DNA of 64,000 nt from JBFHRE01 sp041746105 (GTDB lineage: Bacteria; Actinomycetota; Acidimicrobiia; Spongiisociales; ZC4RG35), in NCBI GenBank assembly GCA_041746105.1, contig JBGTHP010000021.1, positions 62,001-126,000 of the forward strand. The letters are read 5' to 3'. This document shows, one piece after another, positions 41,590-50,701 of the stretch (position 1 is the stretch's first letter; each line of letters begins with the position of its first letter). The notes under the pieces are model-generated. The model worked only from the letters and a program-made list of their open reading frames with translations, was not told the DNA's origin and made no database searches. The position numbers and the translations under genes are program-made.

Positions 41590-44500
41590 ATGGGGATTCC
41601 AGCAGGCATCAGGCGCGACGACGTTCTACGAGCGATTGCCGATCTCGACGGTGGACTTGAGCACGGTTTTGGCGACTCGACCGGATACGACCTGTTGTAT
41701 GAAGGGCGCAAGTACCCGCCAAAGGCCGTGGTAGGCCTTGCCGCCAAACGAGTTCTGGGGCGACAGCTGACATTGGATGAGTTCAGTGGCGGTGAGTCAC
41801 CCGGAAGTGCCAATCCCTACTTGCGGGCGCTTGGCTTCGAGATCACCGCCAAAGGCGGGGCCGCGCCTACCGCAGAGGTCTGGTCGGACTCCGACCACGT
41901 CCGCGCCACTATTGAGGCGGTCCTGGCGGAGTGGCGGGCCGCCAACATCACAGAGCCGTTCGCCCACGAGGAAGCATGGCTCGCCAATCGGGAAGCGGTG
42001 ATGGACGCCCTCGAACGCCTCCGCGTCACCTCAGACCTCACCGCCTTCAACTCCGCCATATCGGCGGTCCCCAACCCACCCCCTTGGTTCAAAGTGGGCG
42101 CTCACAAATCCTTCCTTGGAACTCTGGCGGCGCGGGCGTCCCGCCCCGACGCAGCACAGGTGATCCATTCGTCATTCTCGGCCCCGACCGATCGGGCTGA
42201 CGCCGCCGCCAAGATCAACGCACTCGTGTCGCTCGCCGACGACACCGAGCGGCTATTTCCTGGGCCGGGATTCGCCCCACTTGCCCTGGGCATCGTCTGG
42301 TGCTTTCAGGACCCTACGAAGTGGCCCTACCTGGCGGTCAACGGTGAATCGGTGCTGAACGAGTTGCGGCTTCTCAAGAGAGATTTGCCGCCCGCTGATC
42401 GCTATCTCCGCTTTCTTGATTTCCTCGACTTGAGCTCCGCCGGCGGGCTCGAAACCAACTACGCCATCTCTCGTGTGCATACCAAGGGCTGGAGGTCGCT
42501 GAGCCAGGCTGTCTATTCGAGACTCGCGGAAAACCGTGAGCTTCTGGCCACTTGGTATGGGTCTAACGAATACTCATCGGAGGAAGACCGGGCGCAGGCC
42601 GAACGAAACATCAACGCCTCCCTCGGAGAGTTCGACCTTCTCGCAAGGGGAATGAACGACGAACTGGCCGCCAAGCTCGTTCGAGAGCTGGTGACCTCGA
42701 AAACCGACCTGCGGGTTGGCTACGACCAACACCTTCCTTTCCGGGCCGACGCCTATGCCATCCACACGATCGAAAAGAACCTGATTATGCCGTCAATCCG
42801 GGTGTGGGCGACCGGTCGCGGTCTCGGCATCGGCGCCCATTTCGGCTCTCAGAAGAAGTACGAGGATTACGGCCGGATGGCGGACAGGCTCGTCGACATG
42901 GGGCTGCCGGCCGGCGTTGAGTTCTTCGAAGTGCTGCCGCACAAGGAAGGGAACCGGATCCGCCCGGCTGGGGCGATCCCTCCCCGCGGCGAGCTGTTTG
43001 TTGGCGAATGGTTCGACGGTGGTCTGACCGGCGCCGCCGTCGGGGAGCAGATCATGAAGACCGTGGCGAAGCTCCAGCCGGTGTTCGATGCGATGGTGGT
43101 TGCGGTAGGTGAAGCTCCCAGCTCCGCTCCGGCGTCGGACGACCCGCTCGCCCCGCTCGTTGCTGAGTTCTTGTCAGCGTCTGGTTATCCGACGGACGCC
43201 GACCGGACCGACAAGGCTGAGCGGGAACTGATGCAGCGGCTTATCTCCGAGGAGGGCCTCCTTGCATTCGACCTCCACGAGTTCCGTCGTATCTTCAACA
43301 CTGGGAGATATGGCAGTCCGGGCCCACAGGCGATTCTGAATTCTTCGCTCAGCCAGATGACCCCCGAAGAGTTGGACGCCTTTGCCAACGGCCTTGAGTT
43401 TCTCCTCCGCGGACCTGACGCAACCGAGCACCGCGTGAACGCTCTGATGGACCAGAGCGCCCGTGGCGTGAAGGGGCTGGGCGAAGCGGTCATAACCAAG
43501 CTGTTGGCTATCGAGTACCCGACCGAGTTTGTGCCTGTGTTTGTTTACAGAGGTCCCAAGGGCAAGGGCGTGATGCTCCGTGTGCTTGGCCTGCACCAGA
43601 CCGAGCTCGACGACCTCGACGTTGGCAATCGCTTTGTTCGTTCCAACGCCCTGCTGCGCGAGAGGCTTCAGCCTTTCTTCGGTGAGGACATGTTCGGGGT
43701 GAGCCGTTTCCTTTATTGGCTTTCTGAGCGGACAGATCAGGGAGCGGAGCCAGCCGACGAGATCGACCACATCGGGAATCTGGCCGACGCTGTGTTTGTT
43801 CCCCGAGAGACTCTCGACGAGATGGTGGCCCTTCTCGAGGACAAGGGGCAGATGATCTTCTATGGACCCCCGGGTACCGGCAAGACGTTCCTAGCTCGAG
43901 AGCTGGCGAAAGCTTTGGCGCCCGACCCCTCCCAGCGGTTCCTGGTCCAGTTCCATCCATCTTCTTCTTACGAGGACTTCATCGAGGGTTTCCGCCCCGA
44001 AACCGACGCCCAGAATCGCCTCTCCTATCGCTTGACGAAGGGGCCGTTTTCGCTGATCGCCGAACGAGCCAAAGACAACCCGTCTAAGCGCTACGTGATG
44101 GTGATCGACGAAATCAACCGGGCCAACCTTCCCAAGGTGTTCGGCGAACTGTTGTTCCTCCTCGAATACCGAGATGAGTCGGTCCGTTTGCTCTACCGCC
44201 CCGACGAGCCGTTCGAGCTGCCAAAGAACGTGTGGTTCATCGGCACGATGAACACCGCCGATCGGTCCATCGCCCTGGTCGATGCGGCTATGCGGCGCCG
44301 TTTCCATTTCGTCGGGTTCTTCCCCAATGAGGGACTCATGTCCAATCTTCTTCGGGATTGGCTTGGTGCGAATAGTGAACCCGACTGGGTGGCGGATCTG
44401 CTCGACATGGTCAATGACGAGCTTCGGGAACGGCTGGGCGGTCCCCACCTCCAGATCGGGCCAAGCCATTTCATGCGCCATGGCCTCAACGAACACCTTC

Positions 44501-44682
44501 TCAAGCGGGTGTGGACCTATTCGGTGTTCCCCTTCATCGAGGAGCAGCTGTATGGCGACCAGGCCGGGATCCGGGAGTACGAGTTCGCCAAAGTGATGAA
44601 GCGCTTCCACGACAAGGTGGCCCCGGGCGACGAGTCGGGAGAGGATCTTGGCGACGACAGTCAAACTCCAGGAATGGAGTGA
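41590..44682 (+). CDS. mcrB: McrB-like GTPase with a ScoMcrA-type N-terminal head and unusual middle region
   Basis: About 1030 residues from ATG 41590 (a GTG at 41566 is also possible). The N-terminal 90 residues (RRDDVLRAIADLDGG, RKYPPKAVVGLAAKRVLGRQ) resemble the head domain of ScoMcrA-like restriction enzymes. A long middle region follows that I cannot assign. The AAA+ motor has Walker A MIFYGPPGTGKTFLARELAK (about 759-766), Walker B VMVIDEINRANLPKVFGELL, and the McrB signature GTMNTADRSIALVDAAMRRR. McrB-type motors use GTP to move DNA to the McrC nuclease, and N-terminal domains recognise modified DNA. Overlaps mcrC by 35 bases. Confidence 0.9.
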   Translation: MGIPAGIRRDDVLRAIADLDGGLEHGFGDSTGYDLLYEGRKYPPKAVVGLAAKRVLGRQLTLDEFSGGESPGSANPYLRALGFEITAKGGAAPTAEVWSDSDHVRATIEAVLAEWRAANITEPFAHEEAWLANREAVMDALERLRVTSDLTAFNSAISAVPNPPPWFKVGAHKSFLGTLAARASRPDAAQVIHSSFSAPTDRADAAAKINALVSLADDTERLFPGPGFAPLALGIVWCFQDPTKWPYLAVNGESVLNELRLLKRDLPPADRYLRFLDFLDLSSAGGLETNYAISRVHTKGWRSLSQAVYSRLAENRELLATWYGSNEYSSEEDRAQAERNINASLGEFDLLARGMNDELAAKLVRELVTSKTDLRVGYDQHLPFRADAYAIHTIEKNLIMPSIRVWATGRGLGIGAHFGSQKKYEDYGRMADRLVDMGLPAGVEFFEVLPHKEGNRIRPAGAIPPRGELFVGEWFDGGLTGAAVGEQIMKTVAKLQPVFDAMVVAVGEAPSSAPASDDPLAPLVAEFLSASGYPTDADRTDKAERELMQRLISEEGLLAFDLHEFRRIFNTGRYGSPGPQAILNSSLSQMTPEELDAFANGLEFLLRGPDATEHRVNALMDQSARGVKGLGEAVITKLLAIEYPTEFVPVFVYRGPKGKGVMLRVLGLHQTELDDLDVGNRFVRSNALLRERLQPFFGEDMFGVSRFLYWLSERTDQGAEPADEIDHIGNLADAVFVPRETLDEMVALLEDKGQMIFYGPPGTGKTFLARELAKALAPDPSQRFLVQFHPSSSYEDFIEGFRPETDAQNRLSYRLTKGPFSLIAERAKDNPSKRYVMVIDEINRANLPKVFGELLFLLEYRDESVRLLYRPDEPFELPKNVWFIGTMNTADRSIALVDAAMRRRFHFVGFFPNEGLMSNLLRDWLGANSEPDWVADLLDMVNDELRERLGGPHLQIGPSHFMRHGLNEHLLKRVWTYSVFPFIEEQLYGDQAGIREYEFAKVMKRFHDKVAPGDESGEDLGDDSQTPGME

Positions 44683-45820
44683 AGAGTCTGATGTCCATCT
44701 GTCTTTCGATCAGGTTGACGCGCTGCGCCGGGTCGCCGGCTCGGCCATCGAAATCCGCCCGGGCCGTCGCCGCGATCTTTGGAACCTAGGAGCCACCTCC
44801 TACGCGGGCGCGATCCGGGTGGGCGACCTGACGGTGCTGATCCGTCCCAAGATACCGCTGGAAAACCTCTTCTACATGCTGTCGGCAGGCCAGACAAACA
44901 TTGACTTTGGAACCAGCCTCACCGGTTTCGACCAGGACGAGCTGCTCCCGGCTTTGGCCGCATTCTACCAACGGCTGCTGGCCGACACCCTCAAACGCGG
45001 CGTTCTCAAGTCCTATAAGGAGCAGAACGAAACCCTGGTAGCGATGCGCGGACGGATCGACATGCCCGCCATGCTCCGGTCCGGCGGGATGCCGGCGCCG
45101 ATCGCCTGTCGATTCGATGAGCTGTCGATCGACATCCCCGAAAACCGGATCCTGTTCACCGCAGCCCGAGCCCTGAGCACCTACCCGGATGTTGCCCCAG
45201 CGGTCCGACGCGATCTGCGACGGACTGTCGGCGTTCTCGATGGTGTCGAAGCAGTCGATCCGCGTGCGCTCCCGCCTATCACGCTGACTCGGCTCAACCG
45301 GCATTACGAACCGACGCTCCGCCTCGCCGAAGTCATCCTTCGCTCGGGCGGCGTTCGTGACCGAGCCGGCACCTTGGAGGCCTCAACATTCCTGATCGAC
45401 ATGAACCGCCTGTTCGAGCGTTTCGTCACGATCCAGCTGCGGCGACTGCTCGTGGGCAAGCTTGAAGTCCGCGACCAAGAGCTGACCCACCTCGATATCG
45501 GTCGCAAGATCAGGATGTACCCAGACCTCGTGTTCTACCGGCGGGGGGAACCTGTCCTGGTGGCCGACATCAAGTACAAGCTGACCGACGACGGCCTCGG
45601 CCGCAACGGCGACTACTACCAGCTTCTGGCGTACTGCACGGCACTTGGCCTGAAGCGAGGGGTGCTCGTCTACTCTGCCGATGAAACCGCCACCGTCACC
45701 ACCGTCAAGACAGTCGACCAAGCCCAGGAGCTGCGAGTAACCAGACTCGATCTGGCTGGGGGCCGCCTCCTCATTGATGGGGCCCTCGCCCGGCTCGCTC
45801 GTGGATTGGTTGCGCAATAG
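44648..45820 (+). CDS. mcrC: McrC-like nuclease subunit
   Basis: 390 residues from TTG 44648, with GGGAGAGGA just ahead. N-terminal part: GATSYAGAIRVGDLTVLIRP, KIPLENLFYMLS. The PD-(D/E)xK nuclease centre is KIRMYPDLVFYRRGEPVLVA, DIKYK, then DYYQLLAYCTALGLKRGVLV. Together with McrB it makes a modification-dependent restriction complex. The reading frame is intact. Confidence 0.92.
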   Translation: MATTVKLQEWSEESDVHLSFDQVDALRRVAGSAIEIRPGRRRDLWNLGATSYAGAIRVGDLTVLIRPKIPLENLFYMLSAGQTNIDFGTSLTGFDQDELLPALAAFYQRLLADTLKRGVLKSYKEQNETLVAMRGRIDMPAMLRSGGMPAPIACRFDELSIDIPENRILFTAARALSTYPDVAPAVRRDLRRTVGVLDGVEAVDPRALPPITLTRLNRHYEPTLRLAEVILRSGGVRDRAGTLEASTFLIDMNRLFERFVTIQLRRLLVGKLEVRDQELTHLDIGRKIRMYPDLVFYRRGEPVLVADIKYKLTDDGLGRNGDYYQLLAYCTALGLKRGVLVYSADETATVTTVKTVDQAQELRVTRLDLAGGRLLIDGALARLARGLVAQ

Positions 45821-45941
45821 GCGACTTCAACTGAAACAGGCGAACACGCTTTACCTTTCGCCAAAAGTGAGACTGGGAGTTTGGCTGGCGCGATGCTCTA
45901 TCAGCGTTTGGCCCGCCCTCACAAAGTCCGTCTATCCCTGA

Positions 45942-46535
45942 TCAGCATGTCGAGTTGTCAGAAAAAAGATCGCGTGTGTTGTCAATCAGGTGAGCGCGTG
46001 TGTCCCTGGCAGTGAAAGCATCCTCAATCCAGATCCTTAGGTCGGTCTTGGTTGTCGGGTGCTTCTTCCATCGTGCGTACGCTTCGCCGTCAGCTGGTGC
46101 CAAGTTGTCACTGAGGCGAGCGGGAGCCTTTCTCCCGTCATAGTCGGTAGCAGACGGAAGAGTGATACCGAGAAGGCCACTCCGTTTGTTGCTTGGATCG
46201 TTGCGCAGTGTTGACGCAATCTCCCAGTCAACGAACCGACGCGCCCACGTGCATTTGCCGATCAGGACGATGGTGACTGTTGAATCCGTAAGGTAGAGCT
46301 CCCGGATACGCCTCTTTATGTAGTCGGCGCTGTCAGAATCGATGAACGGGTCTTCAGGGGAGACGCCGATGATCCTCGCGATGAAGATGTCGCCGAATGA
46401 GTCGAGGAACTCCTCGACCTCGTCCGTGTCCGCCTCGTGATATGAAACGAAGCACTTGTGGCGCGCCGGATCCGAGGAGCGGAGCGCCGCAACGTTCGCC
46501 ACCTCTTGTAGGCGCTGCATGCTGTATGTAGGCAT
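45942..46535 (-). CDS. TIR-like protein of the ThsB/DUF1863 type
   Basis: 197 residues from ATG 46535 with GGAGG ahead. Motifs: KCFVSYHEADTDEVEEF (28-44), FIDSDSADYIKRRIRELYLT, DSTVTIVLIGKCTWARRFVDWEIAS (written in two halves VTIVLIG and ARRFVDWEIAS; Glu105). This is the pattern of stand-alone TIR proteins that in Thoeris systems make NAD-derived signals. No ThsA gene is seen in the window. Base composition is visibly lower in GC than its neighbours, which suggests transfer. It converges on mcrC. Confidence 0.85.
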   Translation of the reverse strand: MPTYSMQRLQEVANVAALRSSDPARHKCFVSYHEADTDEVEEFLDSFGDIFIARIIGVSPEDPFIDSDSADYIKRRIRELYLTDSTVTIVLIGKCTWARRFVDWEIASTLRNDPSNKRSGLLGITLPSATDYDGRKAPARLSDNLAPADGEAYARWKKHPTTKTDLRIWIEDAFTARDTRAHLIDNTRDLFSDNSTC

Positions 46536-46558
46536 TGTGTCCTCCAGGTCATTGTCCT

Positions 46559-46921
46559 ATGAACCGTCGTTCGACCTCGAAGGTCAGCATGACCGGACAG
46601 GTGAAGGAGGAGATTCTGACCAGGTTCGGCGAACTGGGTCTCAGGGTGGTTGGGGGAAGCATCCTCCTGGCCCCCGGACTACTTCCGGCGGCTGTCGTCC
46701 TGCCGGCCGGTTCGGGTGGGCGGGGGCGATTCTCCTTCTGCGGAGTGGAGTTCGTCCTGTGCGAAGGCCCCGCGAACCAATTCCGAATCCGTCGCAGCGG
46801 CGTCTGGTCCGAAGCTGCGCCTGGCCTGAAGCTGCCCAGACAGCTCTCGACCGAGGTCATGAGTAGGACAGGGACCATCGAGGTCATCGAGTTCTTGGTT
46901 GCAGACTGGCCTGAGTTCTGA
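46559..46921 (+). CDS. Hypothetical protein divergent from the TIR gene
   Basis: Up to 120 residues; ATG 46559 or 46589. It reads VKEEILTRFGELGLRVVGGS, ILLAPGLLP, RFSFCGVEFVLCEGPANQFR, GVWSEAAPGLKLPRQLSTEV, which looks protein-like with alternating strands and helices. No family recognised. It is divergent from the TIR gene with 23 bases between starts. It may be a partner or an unrelated island gene. Confidence 0.5.
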   Translation: MNRRSTSKVSMTGQVKEEILTRFGELGLRVVGGSILLAPGLLPAAVVLPAGSGGRGRFSFCGVEFVLCEGPANQFRIRRSGVWSEAAPGLKLPRQLSTEVMSRTGTIEVIEFLVADWPEF

Positions 46922-47149
46922 GCAATGTCGCGCCGGTGTTGTGAGATCTCGGGACAGCGTGTGACCCGAGTCAACCCGGTCACCGGTTGACTGGACGCCC
47001 GGCTCCATCAACGACTCGGGTGCCTTTGGGGCGTCGGTGATCGACCGGAGAATCGATGGGTTCTACGGTGTGAATCCGAATCGGCACAAGGTCACAAACG
47101 TCGCCCCCGGTTTGCCTTGCCCATCAAACCCGTTCAGGCCGAAATCGGC

Positions 47150-48505
47150 TCACCCCGTGGATACCGCGGGCAGGGTCACCGTGAAGGTGGTGCCTGACCG
47201 GTCGCTGGCAACGCCGATTTCCCCGCCCGACCGGCCAATGAGTGTGTGCACGGTGTGAAGACCGAGACCGGTGCCCTTGCCGGGTTCTTTGGTCGTGAAG
47301 AAAGGGTCGAAGATACGTTCTGCGACTTCTGGTGACATGCCGGACCCGGTGTCGGAAACCGAGATGACGACCTTGTTGGCCTGGTTACGGGCCGTGATCG
47401 TCAACGTCCCGCCACCCGCCATGGCGTCGGCGGCGTTGTCGATGAGGTTGGTCCAGACCTGATTCAGATCCCGGCCGGGTGCTTCGACTTTCGCCAGGTC
47501 TTCTGCGAAATCGGTCACCACCTCGACTTCGCGGAGTTTGTATTTGAGAAGAATCAGCGTGTCGAGGATGCCCTCGGTGGGAATGATCTCTTGGACAGGC
47601 GCCTGATCGAGGTAGGAATAGTCTTTGACGACCCTCACCAACTCGGAAATACGCCTCGCCCCGATAGACACCTCGTTGATCAGCTGATCGGCGGAGGCCT
47701 TGAGGCCGAGCCATCGGGCGAAGTGTGACCTGACCTCGGGGTCGAGTCCCTCGATGGCGGCGTCCAGCGATTCAGTCGTCCATCCTCTGTCCACGAGGGC
47801 CGGCGCCAGTCCCCACGGCTCGGGAACATCGTGTGACGTAAGCCAGCCGGCGACGACCTCCTCTGCCTCGTTTCTCTCGAGTGAAGACATCTTCTGTGGC
47901 GGCTCCGGGAAGGTCAGCGCAGAGCCGGACCCCAACGATCGCACGAGGGCCGCCGATTCCTCGCTCAGGTCGCCATAGAGGGTGGCCAACTCCTGGGTGC
48001 TGCGCCCTACCGCCGCTGCCGGGTTGTTGAGCTCGTGCATCAGCTGCGCGGCCATCTTGCCTAGCGCCGCCATCCGCTCCTCATGCCGCAATGTGTCTTC
48101 GATCCCCCGTAGACGCGATGTCACGGTGCGGAACATACGCCTGACCACCCGCGGATCTCCGAGGAGAGCCTCAAACGCACTGACGGGGATGCGAACGATC
48201 AACGATCGCTCCAACGCCGCCACCGTGGCCGTGCGTGGGGCCTGATCCAGCAGGGCGATCTCGCCGACCACCTCGCCGGGACCGATTCGGGCCAGTTCAA
48301 CGCTCTTGGTGCCGCTCTTCTTTGTGACCACGAGTTGACCTTCGGCGACGATGTACATCTCGGACGAGTCACTTCCCTCCTCGATGATCACCTCCCCCGG
48401 CTCCAACACGCTCTGGTGCGATGCCCGGCACACTCCCTCGATCAGTTCGTCGGGCAACCCGACGAAATAGGGGAGAGGACGAAGGATCGCCGCCGTTGAG
48501 GTCAC
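47150..48505 (-). CDS. Histidine kinase with N-terminal cyclic-nucleotide-binding domain
   Basis: 451 residues. A cNMP-binding-type domain (residues about 10-130; PGEVIIEEGSDSSEMYIVAE, GEVVGEIALLDQAPRTATVA) is followed by a HisKA-like helix with the phospho-acceptor in AQLMHELNNPAAAVGRSTQE, and a HATPase with NLIDNAADAM (N box), SVSDTGSGMSPEVAERIFDP and TTKEPGKGTGLGLHTVHTLI. No TM helices. Overlaps the receiver-flavoprotein gene by 4 bases, so the two are probably a signalling pair. Confidence 0.9.
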   Translation of the reverse strand: MTSTAAILRPLPYFVGLPDELIEGVCRASHQSVLEPGEVIIEEGSDSSEMYIVAEGQLVVTKKSGTKSVELARIGPGEVVGEIALLDQAPRTATVAALERSLIVRIPVSAFEALLGDPRVVRRMFRTVTSRLRGIEDTLRHEERMAALGKMAAQLMHELNNPAAAVGRSTQELATLYGDLSEESAALVRSLGSGSALTFPEPPQKMSSLERNEAEEVVAGWLTSHDVPEPWGLAPALVDRGWTTESLDAAIEGLDPEVRSHFARWLGLKASADQLINEVSIGARRISELVRVVKDYSYLDQAPVQEIIPTEGILDTLILLKYKLREVEVVTDFAEDLAKVEAPGRDLNQVWTNLIDNAADAMAGGGTLTITARNQANKVVISVSDTGSGMSPEVAERIFDPFFTTKEPGKGTGLGLHTVHTLIGRSGGEIGVASDRSGTTFTVTLPAVSTG

Positions 48506-50157
48506 AGAGATGCCAGGTGCTGATGAACGAATCGAATGGCGGTCGAGCCCTCTCCGGTCGCGCCTGCGACACGTCGGATCGAACCGTGACGAACATCTCC
48601 TGCGACAAAAACTCCAGGTACCGACGCCTCCAGCGGCAACGGGTCCCTGTCGACGTTCCAGCCGATGAGCGGCCCCAGATCGGAACCGGACAGGACAAAC
48701 CCTCGATTGTCGAGTTGCACCAGATCTCGGAGCCAGTCGGTGTGGGCGCGCTGCCCGATGAAGATGAACAACGCGCCGGCTTCGACTTCGCTGGTTTCCC
48801 CACTTTTGGCATTGCTCACGATGATCGATCTCAGATGGGTGTCACCCTTGGCGCTGAGAATCTCAGACTCGGCCAGCACCGACACTGAAGCGTTGGCGGT
48901 GAGATTGTCGATCAGATATTGCGACATCGTCGCCGAGAGATCACTTCCCCTGATCACGATCGTCACCGAATCGGTGAACCTGGTGAGGAACAGGGCCGCC
49001 TGCCCTGCCGAGTTGCCGCCACCGACCACATACATGGGTTGACCACGGTGATGCATGGCTTCGATGTTCGAGGTGCCGTAATAGACCCCGGCCCCGGTCA
49101 ACTCGTCGAGTCCCTCTGCTTCGAGCCTCCGGTATGCCACGCCGCTGGTCACGATCAACGCCTTCGCCGTCAAGCTCGATCCGTCGGCCAGATGAATTAT
49201 TTTGAACGGATCCTTCCTCTCCACCCTTTCCACGGTGGCCGGAACCAGGATCTCGGCTCCCAATCGGACCGCCTGCGCCGACGCTCGTCTTGCCAGGTCG
49301 GCTCCGCTGATGCCTTTGGGGAAGCCGAGATAGTTCTCGATCAAAGTCGATTGGGCGGCTTGTCCACCCGGAGCGGATGATTCGATCAGAAGTGTCTTCA
49401 GACCCTCGGATGCTCCATACACCGCCGCCGCCAGACCAGCAGGCCCGGCCCCGATGATCGCCACGTCGTAGGCGGGCAAGCTGGCATGACTCTTCAGTCC
49501 GATGCGATCCGCCAGTTCGGCTTGTGAGGGATTGGTCAGGGACTCTCCGTCGCCGAGAAGCACCAACGGGAGATCGGCGAGACCGGCCCCGGCCCTCTCC
49601 ATCAGCCGCTCTGCCTCTTCGTCGTTCTCCAACGTCAGACCTTTGTATGGGATCTGGTTCATCGCCAGAAACGCCTTCAGTTCAAAGGCAGGTTTCGACC
49701 ACTCCTGGCTGATCACGCGGAGCCCGTCGAAAGTGGGGCGGTAGCCGGCCTGCCAGTCATCGAGAAGGTCGTCGAGAATCGGGTACAGCCGATCCTCGGG
49801 TGGATCCCACGGTTTCATGATGTAGTGGTCGAGGCCAACATCGTTGATGGCACTGATCGCCGCTTCGGTATCGGCATAGGCGGTGAGAAGCGCCTTCTTG
49901 GCGCCGGGGTGATCGACGAGGGAGGTGCGGAGCACGTCAACGCCGGTTACATGCGGCATCCGCTGGTCGGCCAGAATCAGCGCCAGAGGATCGCCGCGCA
50001 AGGTCAACTCGGCGAGGGTGTCCTGTGCCTCCTGGCCGCCTCCCGCACCGAGGATGCGGTAGGTCTCGGCATAACGGCGACGGAGGTCGCGTTGGACTGC
50101 CCCCAGCACCTCCGGCTCATCATCAATTGCGAGAATCACCGGCTTGGCAGCGCTCAT
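48502..50157 (-). CDS. Fused response regulator / thioredoxin-reductase-like flavoprotein lacking the CxxC
   Basis: 551 residues from ATG 50157. Receiver domain: VILAIDDEPEVLG, LILADQRMPHVTG (phospho-acceptor Asp), HYIMKPWDP. A middle thioredoxin-like stretch (PAFELKAFLAMNQIPYKGLT, LPLVLLGDGESLTNPSQAEL) follows, then the FAD domain VAIIGAGPAGLAAAVYGASE, GGQAAQSTLIENYLGFP, the NAD(P)H domain YVVGGGNSAGQAALFLTRF, and a C-terminal GVFVAGDVRHGSIRRVAGAT. The place of the redox-active CATC in thioredoxin reductase reads GVYYGTSNIEA. Coupled to a kinase and a zinc finger, it may be a redox-signalling output. Confidence 0.9.
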   Translation of the reverse strand: MSAAKPVILAIDDEPEVLGAVQRDLRRRYAETYRILGAGGGQEAQDTLAELTLRGDPLALILADQRMPHVTGVDVLRTSLVDHPGAKKALLTAYADTEAAISAINDVGLDHYIMKPWDPPEDRLYPILDDLLDDWQAGYRPTFDGLRVISQEWSKPAFELKAFLAMNQIPYKGLTLENDEEAERLMERAGAGLADLPLVLLGDGESLTNPSQAELADRIGLKSHASLPAYDVAIIGAGPAGLAAAVYGASEGLKTLLIESSAPGGQAAQSTLIENYLGFPKGISGADLARRASAQAVRLGAEILVPATVERVERKDPFKIIHLADGSSLTAKALIVTSGVAYRRLEAEGLDELTGAGVYYGTSNIEAMHHRGQPMYVVGGGNSAGQAALFLTRFTDSVTIVIRGSDLSATMSQYLIDNLTANASVSVLAESEILSAKGDTHLRSIIVSNAKSGETSEVEAGALFIFIGQRAHTDWLRDLVQLDNRGFVLSGSDLGPLIGWNVDRDPLPLEASVPGVFVAGDVRHGSIRRVAGATGEGSTAIRFVHQHLASL

Positions 50158-50420
50158 GAGGTCAAGACCTTGTCGGAGAAACAATAGAGCCAGTCTTCTC
50201 CCGGTTCCATCGATCTGATCAGCGGGTGACCGTCCTCTTCCCAATGCCCGCGGGCATGGCGGCCCTTGGAATTGTCGCAACAGCCGACTGTTCCACACGT
50301 GAGACACGCCCGCAAATGAACCCAGTCCGAGCCTGACTCCAAACATTGGTCACAACCCGTTGAAGCAGCCGAGACTGGCACCACCAGATTCTCAAAATGT
50401 TCGCAAGGTGCGTCCTGCAT
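50154..50420 (-). CDS. UBP-type zinc-finger protein
   Basis: 88 residues from ATG 50420. Zinc ligands in the UBP pattern: CEHFENL, TGCDQCLESGSDWVHLRACL, TCGTVGCCDNSKGRHARGHW and GHPLIRSMEPGEDWLYC. In eukaryotes this domain binds the free C terminus of ubiquitin; in bacteria its ligand is unknown. ATGA overlap with the receiver-flavoprotein gene. First gene of the three-gene operon. Confidence 0.9.
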   Translation of the reverse strand: MQDAPCEHFENLVVPVSAASTGCDQCLESGSDWVHLRACLTCGTVGCCDNSKGRHARGHWEEDGHPLIRSMEPGEDWLYCFSDKVLTS

Positions 50421-50701
50421 CGATTTACGCTCGCCGATCTCCTCGAAATCCCTCGAGTGCAGAGGGTTGAACACATCGGGATGGCATCGGGCCATGCACC
50501 GATAGCTCCCGACTGTAGAGCGCTCGAGCAGATCACCGCCGCCGAGGGTGCAAGATCCGACTTCCACCCAGGCCAGGATCGGTGTCCACCGTGACCCGGC
50601 CAACGGAGAAAATCTTGGCGTATGCCTGCCGGTCGAGATCGGGTCGCCTAAGTTGAGACGGCCCGCATGACAATGGCCCCTACTTCACAACCCAACAAAC
50701 C

